A stretch of 64,000 nucleotides of DNA from Pararge aegeria (GCF_905163445.1 NC_053193.1:8742001-8806000), one strand, 5' to 3'; numbered from the stretch's first letter, positions 11,225 to 22,915 are shown. Translations and numbers: made by a program. Notes: a model not told the origin generated them from the letters alone.

Positions 11225-11640
11225 TGTAAAAATTCGAATTTACCTCTTAACCCTTGGGAATTTCGAGGACCGAAAGTAGCATATGCCCTCTCAAATAACG
11301 CTATGCCAAAAAGCAACTCGTTTGGTGGCTTAGTTAGGGGGTGAAGGAAGGTAATGCAAACACTTTTTTCGTATTTATAATATTAGTATGGACTAGTAGC
11401 TGTAGCCCGCGTTCTTTGTCCGCGTTCATTCTTGAAAACCGTTTGTTTTCCTGAGATCAAAAGTTTACTATGTTATTCTCCGTCCTTTCTACTAACTTTA
11501 TACCAAAAAATCAAGTTCATTGATTGCTTCGTTAGGGTGCAAAGTAAGGACAAACAAACAAACCTACAAACGCACTTTGGCATTTATTAACTTGTGATTA
11601 CTTGGAGAAGGGTTTGCCCATTTTACATTATCTACTTACC
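11225..11640 (-). mobile_element. Two tandem non-autonomous Helitrons
   Basis: On the minus strand, one copy ends CGGGCTACAGCTACTAG at 11393 and the next begins immediately with TCCATACTAATATTATAA at 11392. Both have the same body, including (in plus orientation) CTCCGTCCTTTCTACTAAC and CAAACAAACAAACC, also seen at 43832. The 3' CTAG joined directly to a 5' TC, without intervening host bases, is a head-to-tail arrangement. The outer ends are degraded. Confidence 0.65.
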
Positions 11641-12563
11641 TGCGGAATATCTAATGTGGTTGAACACACAGTGGCTTGTGCGAGGCATACTGGTCTCGGT
11701 CATCGTCGCTAATAAAAAGGTCGCGTTTCACAATCACGCTCTGTCCTGAAATCGGCGCCGACCGAAATACCGATCCAATCATGTTTGACCTTGAAGAATA
11801 TTCTAGAACAAGAATATAATGTATGTTCTTCTATCATATGTTTAGTCTAACAAGCAAATATTATTTTCTTGTCAAGGTCATACATATTCTTGAAAGCCTC
11901 GGTAAAATTGGAATCTGCCTATGGTAGACCCGGAATAATCGATCAATCGGCCTAAGAGTGGAATTTGAGAGAGAGAAATAAAAAAACCAGCAGTGGACAT
12001 ACAGGTAAATAAACATGTTTTTGGGTATAGAAATTTGAAAATAATTATTTAATGAGTGCGGAAAAGATAGTTGTTCTTAAACAACCAACGTACACTTCAA
12101 TTTGTCCACGTATGTTTATTCTTGTAGATATTAACATTAATGTACGGCAATATAATATAATTCGACCTTACTGTTGTTTAAAGACCAATTTGATCTTGTT
12201 TGAATATACCTTCCAGTTATTTTGTCTGAATATTTAAGGCAGCGTTCATTTAAATTAATATTACGGCATTTCTGAAACCGACGCAGAGTTTAGATCAACA
12301 TAAATCATCGTTAAATTTTTATAAACGTTTTTCGGCCTGCCTACCAAATAAATGAAAAATATTCGCAGCTAACACAAGATTGAATGATGATAGCAAATTG
12401 CTATTTATTGGAAATAAAATTGCCAACTTTTTCCTGTGGAAACTAGATTCATATCAAACACAAACTATACATTTCCTAGGTATTTAGAAAGTAGCCGTCC
12501 TTGAATTTTTTTACAACTACGTAGAATTTTGAATTTCATTAATCATATATACGTATTTATTTG
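11641..12563. other. Unannotated
   Basis: AT-rich. The 61-codon frame at 12052 is not supported. Confidence 0.4.
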
Positions 12564-12815
12564 ACGGCCGATTGGCGCAGTGGGCAGCGACCCTGCTTTC
12601 TGAGCCAAGGCCGTGGGTTCGATTCCCACAACTGGACAATGTTTGTGTGATGAACATAAATGTTTTTCAGTGTCTGGGTGTTTATCTATATATTATAAGT
12701 ATTTATGTATGTTATTCATATAATTATTCATCAGTCATCTTAGTACCCATAACACAAGCTACGCTTACTTTGGGGCTAGATGGCGATGTGTGTATTGTCG
12801 TAGTATATAAATTTT
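12564..12815 (+). repeat. SINE family S1, nearly full length
   Basis: tRNA-derived head with A box TGGCGCAGTGG and B box GGGTTCGATTCC, then the S1 body (TCAGTGTCTGGGTGTTTATC, CACAAGCTACGCTTACTTTG) and 3' end GATGGCGATGTGTGTATTGT plus an AT-rich tail. This is the cleanest reference copy for the family in this window. An 81-codon frame over it is not a gene. Confidence 0.9.
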
Positions 12816-13424
12816 AGTATATAAAAATATATGTTTCAAGCAGGTTTCAAGCAGTTTTTAACTCAGAAATTGCTGTTGTTATTTTCAAAATGTCTGCACT
12901 TGCATTGTTGAGATTCCTCTATTGTTGAAGGAAAGTAAATGAATATAATCCGTTACCATACTTCGTTTGGGAGGTAAGCCCTTTAACAGAAATATTTATA
13001 AATATTTCCTACAAAAACTTTCGGATAATAGAAGCGGAGGCCTTTCACGTTAGGATAATATTTAGTCTCGCTCCTATTTCCATCTTTTGGGGAACCTTGT
13101 ATTATAATAAAACCTTTCAATATTATCAGTAAGTGCTTGTATTGTTTAGATCTACTAAGTACTACAGCATTCCAGTCCAACGAAATCTTTGCCCGCCGTG
13201 ATAGTCACGTAGGTAAACAAAATATCATAGAATGATAAGTTTTTATTTTAAATTTAATTTAAGTTTGATTTTTTCGCTTGCAGCCCAGTTGACCGCAACG
13301 AGTAGCAAATGAGTTCTTTGCTTCGTACTTACTTATTACATTACTACTCAAAGGTTACTGTATCCATCCAGTTTTTTTGAGACAAAGCTAAAAGCTTACT
13401 CGCCTGGTTTAGCACACTGGTTCT

Positions 13425-13600
13425 CCTAAGATTTTATGAGACCAAAAGCGTATTTCTTAAATATAGCTCAACGGGTCGATATTTCGACCCAGTCGCATGG
13501 ATCGTGGTCGCGACGGGGAATAGCGACAAATCGTTCAAATATATTTAAGAAATGTTGATTAACCACGAAAATCTTAGTTTAAAATCTTAAATTACTAAAA
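13425..13600. mobile_element. Penelope-like pseudo-LTR fragment
   Basis: Contains GGTCGATATTTCGACCCAGT and CATGGATCGTGGTCGCGACG, flanked by inverted TTTCTTAAATATA / TATATTTAAGAAAT, then GTTGATTAACCACGAAAATC. The same blocks border the Penelope-like coding fragment at 35395-35995. No coding sequence is present here. Confidence 0.5.
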
Positions 13601-16198
13601 GCTTAGTTCCCCACCTGGTATTGGCACTACTACCATTGTAATTATATAAGATTTACTGTGCTACAACCATCAATACCACTCTGCTATAGTAGCAGTTTTT
13701 GTGAAAATTATCATTTGTTTTTCGTTTAATATAAACGTGTTTAGGCAAGTAAGGAGCAATATGCTGTTAATAAAATAAGTGGTAGGTAGTTATATTACTA
13801 TTAGAATATATTTTTTGTACTTAAATAACATAGGCAAAACCAGTCTATTATTTCCCTTTTGATGCGAGTTGATACACCTTGGGTAGGACAGGATTTGATA
13901 CTGAAAATTACAAAAAAGATCCGTTCAGGAACCTACTTTTTGAGATTAACGATTTTATACAAACGAAGGCGAACTTTAATAACTTAATAATAAAAAAACC
14001 TACTATAACGTACTTACATCAGGTATATTACATTAATAATAACTTGCTGTAACAAAATAAAGTAAAAAACATGAAAAGCATGGTTTTCAGTGGGTATGTA
14101 CTGTATACGAAAGCAAAATATTTAATCTACCTATCCATACCTATATTTATTATGAATTTAGATGATCATAAATATATTTAAGGTGTAAAATAAATTGTAT
14201 AGATTCATAGAATACGAACTTTTATTTTATCGATGTACCAAAATCTTTATTTATATAATAAGCTCATTTCTTTCTAATACTAGTTATTTTATAATATGCG
14301 TATGAAAAAATTCCATTGTAACTAGTCCCCAGAGTAAAACATAAAAGTCCAGTTTATAAGATACCTGTAGACCAGTTTAAGCTAACACTCTATATTTCTT
14401 GCATGTAGCTATTCACAATCACAATAGCAGAAAGGCGAATCTCAAACGATTTTGTTTTACCAATTAATGAAAAGCTGTATATAATTTTCTTTCTATATTC
14501 ATATTATAGTTAGTTATAATGTTATTTGTTTATTTTTAATATTTAGCTCAGAACATTCTGTGATAGTTGAATACTGACTAGCTATGTTGAAAATTAATGA
14601 GATTTTGTTATTAAGCTCTTATAATAATGTGTTTGTTGAGTTCAAGTTTGTTTATAGTTTTAGAGTAGGGTTGCCACAAACATTTTGTGTTTGTATATAA
14701 AATTGGAGTTTTTTTTTCCTATACCACATCATCGATTAACAAAGTTCTTGCATGGGCCAGGAGATGGAGACATTAATCTCCCCGGGGAAAGGACAAAATA
14801 TTATCGTCGCCCACAGCTTTATCAACTACCATTATTTATTCATTGGCGCATGGGTGAAAATATTATCCAAACAAAATAAGTGTGATAATAAACGGGAGTA
14901 AACTTCTCCTATTCCCTATTGGACACGTCAATTTTATCCCATGTCGAGGATAATTTTTGTCTCAAGCCTATTAGCCGTGCTTGTTGAGTCCTCACTGGAA
15001 GTTTTTGCAAAACTAATTTTAACATTAAACATGATACGTGTATCTACACATTCTTGAATGTTGCAATCGCAACAGTGCCGCTTTTAAATAACATTGTATT
15101 ATTTAACAGGGGCACTGTTATCGTAGATTTTTTTTAGCTAGGGGTGCATATAAACAAATAAATTTATAATTTAAGTTTATTTGTTTATACTAACTTGAAT
15201 TTTAGAATTAGTCGGTACGTTTTTAGAATTATATTCAATACAGAATATTAAAGAGTTCATATGTCAATCACGTTATGTTAAAACTGACAATTTGCATTGG
15301 AATTAACTGGTTAATTAACTTAGATAGGTAGGAATCTACTTTAAATTCATACAATATAATTCAATGACAAAGTTCATCAACACCTTTTTAATATTTATTA
15401 TAAGTAAAAAAAAACATTTTTGAATATTCCCGAAAAAAAAATCCACAGACATTAAAGTCTTTCGCATTAGACAAAGATCTAGAAGTCGCTGGATAACTCA
15501 ATGATTCTACAAATAAAAATTACGTGAATAACTTATTCTTATTCAGTAAACTATTGAGTATTAAGGCAGTATCTTATAGAGAAATCAAAAATATGGCAAT
15601 CCTACATTTATACACCTATATTTAATTACTTATAGATAAGTTGAATGTAAATAATAATTTATACTAAGCAACTACCGTAACTGAGAATGCTAGGCTTTTT
15701 TTTTTTTTTTTATGGTGATGATGATATGAGCTTGCACGGTCAAACGTTTGCTGCTTTATTATTATAAGAAATTATTATTTTATGTACCTTCTTACGTATT
15801 TTTTATAAATATGAATAGATTCAAGTCATGAATATCTCTTGTCACTTACTATTTACGTTTTATCATCATTTCAAAATATGTATTTGTTTTTGCGTCAGTG
15901 ATACATAAAAGATTATATAAGGCTTCATAAGAAATAGTTAATGTGCTTAAAAAATTATTGAATATGAACGGAAACGAGAAACATGAAACGGGTCCGGGGA
16001 CTAGCTGGAAATGGTTGGGACCCGAACTGGATAAGGTACCGATCTGAGCCAACGCGACCTAACCAAACTTAACCTTGAGTTTGAGATATACGATACGAGG
16101 ATATTAAAATAAACCAAAGTAGTTCCACTGCTTCTGCGTGTGTAAAGATACATGAAATTTTTTCAGTCCTCAAAAGCATGTTCTTTTATTCGTTACAT
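13601..16198. other. Unannotated AT-rich DNA
   Basis: Contains adjacent hairpins at 15071-15189 and a T16 run near 15699. The 64- and 67-codon frames at 14685 and 15849 are not supported. Confidence 0.45.
15071..15189. repeat. Two adjacent hairpins
   Basis: 15071-15119 pairs AACAGTGCC with GGCACTGTT and TTAAATAA with TTATTTAA around a 7-base loop, leaving a symmetric internal loop. 15149-15162 and 15176-15189 form a second perfect 14-bp hairpin. They could fold as transcripts, but nothing shows expression. Confidence 0.7.
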
Positions 16199-16460
16199 CA
16201 ACCAATTACCCGCCCAGAACACGGGTCTCCTCCCACAATAAGAAGGGGTTAAGGCTGTAGTCCACCACGCTGTCCTAGTGAGGACTGGTGGACTCCACAC
16301 ACCTTTCAGAACATTATGTAGAACTCTCAAGCATGCAGGTTTCCTCACGATGTTTTCCTTCACCGTTGAAGCAAGTGATATTTTAGTTACTTAAAACGCA
16401 CATAACTTAGAGGTGCTGGGATTCGAACTCGGACCCGTGAAAGGGAAGTCGAGCGCCTGC
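16199..16460 (-). repeat. SINE family S2
   Basis: The reverse complement shows a tRNA-like head with GAGTTCGAATCCCAGCACC, then the S2 body (CTAAGTTATGTGCGTTTTAA, GTGAGGAAACCTGCATGC) and GAGACCCGTGTTC near the 3' end. The TGATGATGA tail is degraded. Confidence 0.8.
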
Positions 16461-17283
16461 TCAGAGTTAATATGGAAATAATTTATTTATTATTTTATTA
16501 TTAATTTAATCAATTATGTTACTATCTATACTTTATTTGACATTTAAAATCAGTTTTTTTTTTTTATTAAATACAATTTATAGGTATATATTATTTAAAT
16601 GTGTCCACAGATTTTAATTTTATTTGTAACAACACGAAGACCGGTCAACCCGTCTTTCTGCAAGGATGCTACCGAAAATATGAAATTTCATACGCCTCTA
16701 TCCTTAAGAATGTACGAAATGTTACTAAATAAATTTCACTCGTCGTTACATTATTGTTTGATTACCTACTCTCTTATTAATAAGCTACGGGCTCGAAACG
16801 TGCAATTAAATATTCCATTACTTTTATTGTTCTTAAGGAAGGTACACACTTCCGTTATTCTTTTTACGAACCGGTGAAAAATTTTGGTTGCATCGCAAAC
16901 TCGATCATACAAATCGCGAACTTGCAACGAATGTAGTTAGTTCTATCCTCAGATTTTAACCAATGCGTTCTGAATTATATGGTTTAATTGTTTGTTCGTT
17001 TAAACGCTGCGCTTTTGCCCAGATAGATATAATTTCTGCAAGAGGTCCGATCTTCATAAAATCTTGTAATTTAAACAACAAACAGCTTACATCCTTAGTG
17101 GTGACCGGAAAATGGGCGGTGGAATATATGGTAGCGAGTATATCAGACGCTACCTGTGGCATACTTGGTGTAATATACGATATTAACATACATTTGATTT
17201 AGCCTCTAGACGCTTAGCCGATAGAATTTTCCTTGGCCAAGGCGTAATATTGTTGTAACGCGACGACTTTTGATTATTATTAA
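16461..17283. other. No confident gene; antiparallel frames
   Basis: Frames of 92 (16599+), 79 (16963+) and 77 (16956-) codons occur. The last two overlap on opposite strands almost completely. None has a recognisable domain or convincing splice sites. Confidence 0.35.
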
Positions 17284-17620
17284 CTAGTAGCGGCCATACG
17301 TGACTTCGTCCGCGTGTAAGTCAACCTGAAAAGATAGACATATTCTGGCACGGATTTTTATTTAAGAACTTTTAAAGGTGAACAACTTTGTCATACATGA
17401 ATTTATCAAAACTTTAACCGTTTACGCAGCGCACATTCTTTATTGGTGCGATGCGATTGGTCTTATTATGATGATATATAGTCTATAGTCTTCCGCGTGA
17501 AATGGGCTATCTAAAAATGAAAAAAAAAAATTCAAATTGGACCAGTAGTTCCTGAGTTAATCGCGTTCAAGTAAACAAACAAACAAAACCTTCAGCTTTA
17601 CGTACTTATTAGTAGGTATA
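17284..17620 (-). mobile_element. Non-autonomous Helitron
   Basis: In plus orientation it starts CTAG (the 3' end on the minus strand) next to GTGACTTCGTCCGCGTGTAA, contains GAAATGGGCTATC and GGACCAGTAGTTCCTGAGTT and CAAACAAACAAAACC, and ends ACTTATTAGTAGGTATA. This is the same subfamily as the fragment at 47298. Its 5' TC is mutated. Confidence 0.65.
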
Positions 17621-18336
17621 AGGTATTCGCATGGTATTCAAACCACGGTGACGTATTCGCAACAAATAGGTACTTATACTTTTTTAAAGATCTCTGAGAA
17701 AAAGATCTTTTGTAATTTTCAGAGTGACAATTTTCTCTGTAAAATAGATTGTAAGGACAAAGAGTAAGGATTTTATGTTAGGTACTGGAGTTTAAAAGTA
17801 TCTGTATTACAAAATTGGATCTTAAGCGTCGAAGTTTTCTACTAAAGCATCCAAGAAAAATTAACTGATCGATTGTTTTACCTAAGTGTTTTTTTTTTTA
17901 AACCAACTAAATTTTGCTGTTTATGTGATATAAATGGACTCGAGCCATTATTAAACAATAAACTACGAAGCAAACAACGAGCATTTTGCTAAAATTCGCA
18001 TTTAATTTTAAAAACGATCGAATTGCAAGATATATGAAGATATGCAAGATATTTTGCTTAAGGTACGAGATCCTTCAAGTAAGTAAGCAGTTTCAAAGCA
18101 CTGCACTCACTGGGAGCATTTGTTTTATTCATTTTTATTTTCTTCGGTTTTTGTAGTATGGTTTTTAACGGATGCTGGTAACATAAACGGAGTTATAGAC
18201 CGAATCAAACAATATGAGTTCTCGACCTCTGTGAGTTGCGATGCGCAGAATTCGATATTCGGTAGCCAATCAGCGGAAAGATATATAGTAGTGTAGTTGA
18301 CTGTCTGCGCTAAGCTTTGTTTGGTGAGGAGTATAA
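17621..18336. other. Unannotated
   Basis: AT-rich with T- and A-runs. Nothing recognised. Confidence 0.4.
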
Positions 18337-18395
18337 GGATTGAAGCCGTTAGTCCAGCAGTGGGCTGTAATAGGCTGTTGATGATTGATGATGAA
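18337..18395 (+). repeat. LINE 3' end (AGTCCAGCAGTGGGC type)
   Basis: AGTCCAGCAGTGGGCTGTAA, TAGGCTG, then GATGATTGATGATGA is a common Lepidoptera LINE 3' end with a TGA-rich tail. The same end on the minus strand lies at 53559-53629. Confidence 0.6.
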
Positions 18396-18887
18396 TAATA
18401 TTATAATTTTTTTATGATGAACAAACGCTGTTAAAACTGGCTTATAGTAACAATTCATATAAATAAATATAAAAATTGATGCTAACAATTTGTTACGTGC
18501 GACCTATGTAGCTACAATGAATTCATATAATTCATTTCTATTAAATCGCAATATAAATAAATCTAATATTTATTGTTAATATGTACCTAGATAATAAAAG
18601 CATTACCTGTTAATACTGAAAAGCTTCTTAAATTTTAAGAGACTATTTTTCGAACGTTTAATGGCACTTCGTCAATACAAGAAACGTCAATAAACGGACA
18701 TTTTAATGGGTCTTATTAATTAACTTTTCAGTATTCCGCCGTAAATATTTTATAACCCTTAAGAGAAAGTTTTTCGTATCCATTAGAAAAGACTACTAAG
18801 AGTAATAAAAAGATCAGAAAATAAAGGATACGTTTTATTTTTTCTTTCCATTTTACAAAAAGCATATTCAGGTACGCACGGATTACT

Positions 18888-18995
18888 GGAAACTGCTCCG
18901 TTGGTTTAACGGTTAGCATGATCGACTACGAGTTACGAGGTACCTACTGCAGGTTTATTTCTCGGGTTGGACCAAGAATTAATAGGTATTGGCCT
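18888..18995 (+). repeat. SINE family S4 head
   Basis: TTGGTTTAACGGTTAGCATG (A-box region), CGACTACGAGTTACGAGG and a partly decayed B-box region ending CGGGTTGGACC. Confidence 0.55.
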
Positions 18996-19064
18996 TTTTT
19001 GTCAAGTTTTCCAAGTAGGGAATTAAAAATCTGGAGTTAAGTAAACTCCGTGCTTCGACGAGCA

Positions 19065-19335
19065 CGTTAAATTTTTATTTCACTACAAGTTGGCTCTGGA
19101 CTGCAACCTCACCAGGTGGTAAGTAATGATTAAGTCTTAGATGGGCTAACCTGTTAGGGAGTATGATATACCACTAATCGGTTTCTACGCCAGAACAAAT
19201 CGCTTACCGGCACGTCTTTGTCGGTAGGTTTGTAGCCAAAGCCAGGCCAGGGAAAGACTCAGAAATTATAAATTGCTCGGGACCTCCTACTTAAAACCAC
19301 AGCGCTGACCGTTACGCCAGGGCGGTCGTCAAAAA
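19065..19335 (-). repeat. SINE family S3
   Basis: The plus strand shows ACTACAAGTTGGCTCTGGAC, AACCTGTTAGGGAG, GGCACGTCTTTGTCGGTAGG and finally ACGCCAGGGCGGTCGTC, the complement of the tRNA-like head. The order matches 63425-63712. Confidence 0.75.
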
Positions 19336-19489
19336 CGACACGACTGCGACATGCCGCCTGCGGCCTGAGGCTTATCAATTATCATCCACACCTCTTCTCT
19401 ATTATCTATACATGAGTCATGTAATTACGACGGCAACCACTACCTTCGGACCGGAACACAGTACCAATGCTGCTGGACGGCAAAAATAA

Positions 19490-20007
19490 ATAAATAAATA
19501 TACTACGACAATACACGCATCGCTATCTAGTCCCAAAGTAAGCGTAGCTTGGGTTGGGTTGGGGGTACTAATATAACAAATGAATTCGTTTTATGAATAA
19601 TATACATAAATACTTAATATACTAGATATGCCCTGCGGCTTCGCCCGCGTAATTTTAGGAGGCAGCGTACTGCTACATAGTCTACACCTACAGTTATATA
19701 TGAGATTTTTTCGCAAACATTTTTTTTATCTTACGTATTTTTTTTCAATGAAAAGTATACTATGTTATTTCTAATACCTCCAAGAATATGTATAAAAAGT
19801 TTCGTGAAAATCGGTTCAGTAGTTTTCGCATCAAAGCGTAACAAACAAACTTACATACACATTTATAATATTAGTAGGGATAGATAAACACCCAGACTCT
19901 GAAAAATATTCGTGTTTATCCCACAAATATTGTCCAGTTTTGGGAATCGAACCCACGGCCTTGGACACAGAAAGCAGGGTGGCTGCCCACTGCGCCAATC
20001 TGCCGAC
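19490..20007 (-). repeat. SINE family S1, inserted in repeat D and carrying a Helitron
   Basis: Minus-strand S1: the 3' part is at 19490-19621, the 5' part with the tRNA-like head (complement of GGGTTCGATTCCCAAAACTG) at 19881-20007. A short direct repeat, AAATAA, flanks it at 19484-19489 and 20008-20013. The two SINE halves are separated only by the Helitron at 19622-19880. Confidence 0.8.
19622..19880 (-). mobile_element. Non-autonomous Helitron, 259 bp, complete ends
   Basis: On the minus strand it begins TCCCTACTAATATTATAAAT and ends GGGCATATCTAG, with a GC hairpin (GCGG / CCGC around GCGAAG) just inside the 3' end. It sits exactly between A (19621) and T (19881). Removing it restores the S1 SINE sequence TTAATATATAGATAAACACC. 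TC start, CTAG end, 3' hairpin and A/T target without duplication are the Helitron criteria. It encodes nothing and would depend on Rep/helicase supplied elsewhere. Confidence 0.85.
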
Positions 20008-20290
20008 AAATAAGCTTGGCGGTAGTTCTTCCCCGGACGAGCTCTGCCACAAATAGCAATCTTTGCTATATCAGGGTGTGAGAGAATGTGAAGTGTGCAT
20101 ACGTAAACCGCATCAGGCTACAAGGAAAAAACTGTAGGTCTTCCACTTCCTAGGATATCGTCTTGCATTATTTATTTCAATACTTCTCATAACGCATGAG
20201 GTGCCCAAGATATTGCAGCTCAGGAACTGCCAATTCAATTTGAAATATTCTATTTCCGTTCGACAGCCCGTTTATTGAAAAAGGTTAAAG

Positions 20291-20475
20291 GTATGAATGA
20301 ATGAATGAATGAACTTTTATTGTACACCACATAAACATATAGAAAATTGTAAATAAAAATTTAACGGAAAGTAGATACCTATACAATTTGGCGGCCTTAT
20401 CGCTACATAGCGACCTCTTCCAGGCGATGAACCAATAGGAGAGAGGTAGGTGGTGCATATAAATAATCATACATA
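20291..20475 (-). mobile_element. RTE-type LINE 3' end with (ATTC)n tail
   Basis: The plus strand starts with GAATGAATGAATGAATGAAC, then TTTTATTGTACACCAC, ATACAATTTGGCGGCCTTAT, CGCTACATAGCG and CAGGCGATGAACCAATAGG. The reverse complement is the common Lepidoptera RTE 3' UTR ending in ATTC repeats. It is 5'-truncated with no coding region. Confidence 0.75.
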
Positions 20476-20694
20476 TAGGTATATTTTGGTAAGGTAATGT
20501 AACATCACGCTATAATCCTAAGAGAGGGGCACAAGTAGTGTCTAAATTGCCAAGAAATGAAGAAAAATGCACGGATTGATATCATCTGTCTTTCTAATCA
20601 AATTGGAAAATTGGAAGTTTAAGTTTAAGGTCAGGTCTTTAGAAAAACATAAAATCTGGTTGACACCCAGATTTTGCATGTTAGGTATAACATT

Positions 20695-20862
20695 TATTCT
20701 TCACTATTTTCTGTATTTGTTTTCTTCGCCATTGGTTGCCTGGAAGAAATCGCTATGAAGCGATAAGTCTGCCAAATTGTATAGGTTGTTTTGTTATACT
20801 TTTCTTTTTTATGTACTTTTAGTGGTGTGCAATAAAAGAATATTATTTATTCATTCATTCAT
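20695..20862 (+). mobile_element. RTE-type LINE 3' end with (ATTC)n tail
   Basis: CATTGGTTGCCTGGAAGAAA, TCGCTATGAAGCGATAAG, GCCAAATTGTATAGG, GTGCAATAAAAGAAT and a TTCATTCATTCAT tail. It faces away from the minus-strand copy about 220 bp to its left, a head-to-head pair. Confidence 0.75.
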
Positions 20863-21228
20863 ATTTTTAAAGCTATAATCCATTCTATCAATTATCCCAG
20901 AGAATAATCCAAACAGCAATCAATGCGATGTGAAACGTAGAAATTGATTGCCTAAAATAAAAATTACTTAAATTTTCAGTGAAAATTGTTATTTCATAGA
21001 ATGTTATGCTTTTTTACCTGCAGTACGTATCGGAAAATGAAAAATTGCAATTATTTTCCTCTTCTCTATTATCTATACATTGAATTGTTTGATTTTATTC
21101 GTGCGAAAATAGTTAGTGTGGAACGTGTGAATGTAATACTTATATTCGTTGAACTAACATTTTCCCAGCAGCAATAAAGTTTTTTCATAGTTATATGAAA
21201 AATTGGCTCTTACTGCTCTTATAGCATA
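20863..21228. other. Unannotated
   Basis: AT-rich. A 63-codon frame at 20986 has no support. Confidence 0.4.
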
Positions 21229-21289
21229 CTAGCGAACCCTCGCGACTTCGTCATCCTCATAAACTTTCGCATTTATAGTATTAGTAGGA
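21229..21289 (-). mobile_element. Minimal 61-bp Helitron with both ends
   Basis: In plus orientation: CTAG at 21229-21232, CTCGCGACTTCGTC, then AAACTTTCGCATTTATAG and TATTAGTAGGA ending at 21289. The minus strand therefore starts TCCTACTAATAC and ends CGCTAG. It lies between A (21228) and T (21290). Almost the whole body of longer relatives is absent, leaving only the termini and the 3' hairpin region. Confidence 0.7.
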
Positions 21290-21293
21290 TGGT

Positions 21294-21328
21294 ACAAAGA
21301 CTTCTGCGCTTAATGCAGAAGTCTTTGT
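21294..21328. repeat. Perfect hairpin, 14-bp arms
   Basis: ACAAAGACTTCTGC pairs exactly with GCAGAAGTCTTTGT around a 7-base loop, 4 bp from the end of the minimal Helitron. Confidence 0.9.
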
Positions 21329-21566
21329 GAGGTTGAGCATACCAGTATAACACGATTCCCACGTTTTAGTTGAGCATGAGTTTAAAAATGTGCTTAGAAC
21401 ATTTATTATTCCGTAATTTTCGTAACGACACAGATGCATCATGACGCTACACTTTCGTCTGCACTCAAGATAAAAATATTCTAAAACATTTACCTTACTA
21501 AAAGAATTTCTTACCGGCTACTTTTCAGTAGAATCTACATTTCAAACCAAACAAAATAGGCATATT

Positions 21567-21614
21567 TACTGTAGATATATATGTCAAAAGTACTGTAGAT
21601 ATATATGTCAAAAG
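21567..21614. repeat. 24-bp perfect tandem duplication
   Basis: A unit starting TACTGTAGATATATATGTCA occurs twice in direct succession, with no mismatch. Confidence 0.95.
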
Positions 21615-22059
21615 ACTCAAAAGTGTCATTAATCGACCACTGAGACACAATAATTATTGTAAAAGTCGGCTTATGTAAAAGTGCCCAGCTAACGAGACTA
21701 TATAAATAAAAACGTTGGTATAACCCGGCCGAAAAGCAGGAATATTTGAGAAAGTAATTAGGGGTAGGAAATGAGCCAAACATTCTGATGCCGGAACACC
21801 GCAGACGTGAGAAAAGAGCCTAGAGAGTTTCTCGAGGAAGTAAATTAGGTTAAGCGAGAATCTATACTTACTTAACTAATCCAAAAAATCAACAAAGTTA
21901 TTTACACCAAGCAAATAATTGGTACTATTGTGTGTAATTATATTAAACAAACATCTTGTTCAATTAGTTTGCATGTTTGAATTATGGGGTCCTGATCGAT
22001 TTCTGGGTCGAGCCTAGTAATGAAATTTTCTGCTAAACCGTTCTCAATCTCAACGCTGA

Positions 22060-22262
22060 CATTTTCTATTTCTACAACAAGTTAGCTGCTGACTGGAATC
22101 TCACGTTGTGGTAACAGATTTTGCAGTCTATCTTAGTATATTTAACTCATAATCTTTTCACTTTCTACGCGACATCGTACTGGAACGACAAATCGCTTGA
22201 GGCTCTTGTTCGTAGGTAGCGCTACTAAAGGCCAAAGCCTGCCCCCCGAAGGGAAAACACAG
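22060..22262 (-). repeat. SINE family S3 (partial)
   Basis: ACAAGTTAGCTGCTGACTGG, AATCTCACG, GGAACGACAAATCGCTTGAG and CTCTTGTTCGTAGGTAGCG follow S3 order on the minus strand. The tRNA-like head is missing. Confidence 0.55.
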
Positions 22263-22915
22263 TAATGATCTTCTTACGGGCCAAATAAAACAACCTAAGA
22301 AGGTCGGCAATAGAAATCCGTAAAAAGTAAATATGCATGTATACGGTAGCTCATGATGGCATATAAGAGCGTCGTGCCGCTTGCCGTAACGGCATAGGAT
22401 TTGGTTTTACGTCCAAGGTGCGCCAATAGATGCTCAGTTTAAAAATCCATTCGCTTTCTTCAAACGAGTTACAGTAGAATCACATCTACAACATTTTCGC
22501 AGCGACATCGCTGTGTTACATCTCACAAGTAGGTATAATCTTTGCTTCTCCCAGTACTGACCGACTTTCCTATTTTCATTCTCGGCGACCAGCGGATATC
22601 TGCCGTGAAAGGTTTTTTTTTATTCTTACAGATTGTAACATCTCGTGCATTTTTAATACGTGAGAAAAGACCGTGTCTCGTATGCAAAGAATTGTAAGAA
22701 TTTGATACTCTTTTATATTTACTGTTGTGGTGCAATATTTCTTGAAATAATATACAGGGCTAGTTGGAAACCCATAAAAGTACCACTAATAGATGATCCT
22801 GTTAATGATAACTTGATTTATTTCACCTAACATGTGATTGAAAATGGCGTTTATAAGTATGTATGTACCTACAATAAAAAAGTGAGAGAATGAGAGGTAT
22901 GCAGACGCCACCCGC
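22263..22915. other. Unannotated
   Basis: A 70-codon minus frame (22523-22735) has no recognisable motif. Confidence 0.4.

Larger units (their letters stand above)
19385..20055. repeat. Older repeat D, split by a nested SINE
   Basis: The left part (19385-19489) reads CGGCAACCACTACCTTCGGA, CCGGAACACAG and TGCTGCTGGACGGC. The right part resumes at 20008 with AAATAAGCTTGGCGGTAG and CCCCGGACGAGCTCTG. Uninterrupted or partial relatives are at 61735-61855 and 52870-53005. Strand of origin is unknown. Confidence 0.65.

Noticed and set aside
12565..12640. tRNA gene
   Set aside because: A and B boxes are present but the sequence belongs to dispersed S1 SINEs; no proper cloverleaf with a matched acceptor stem was apparent. 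The same reasoning applies to the other tRNA-like heads.
16956..17202. Overlapping antiparallel frames of 77 and 79 codons
   Set aside because: Neither strand gives a recognisable protein; at most one can be real and there is no evidence for either.
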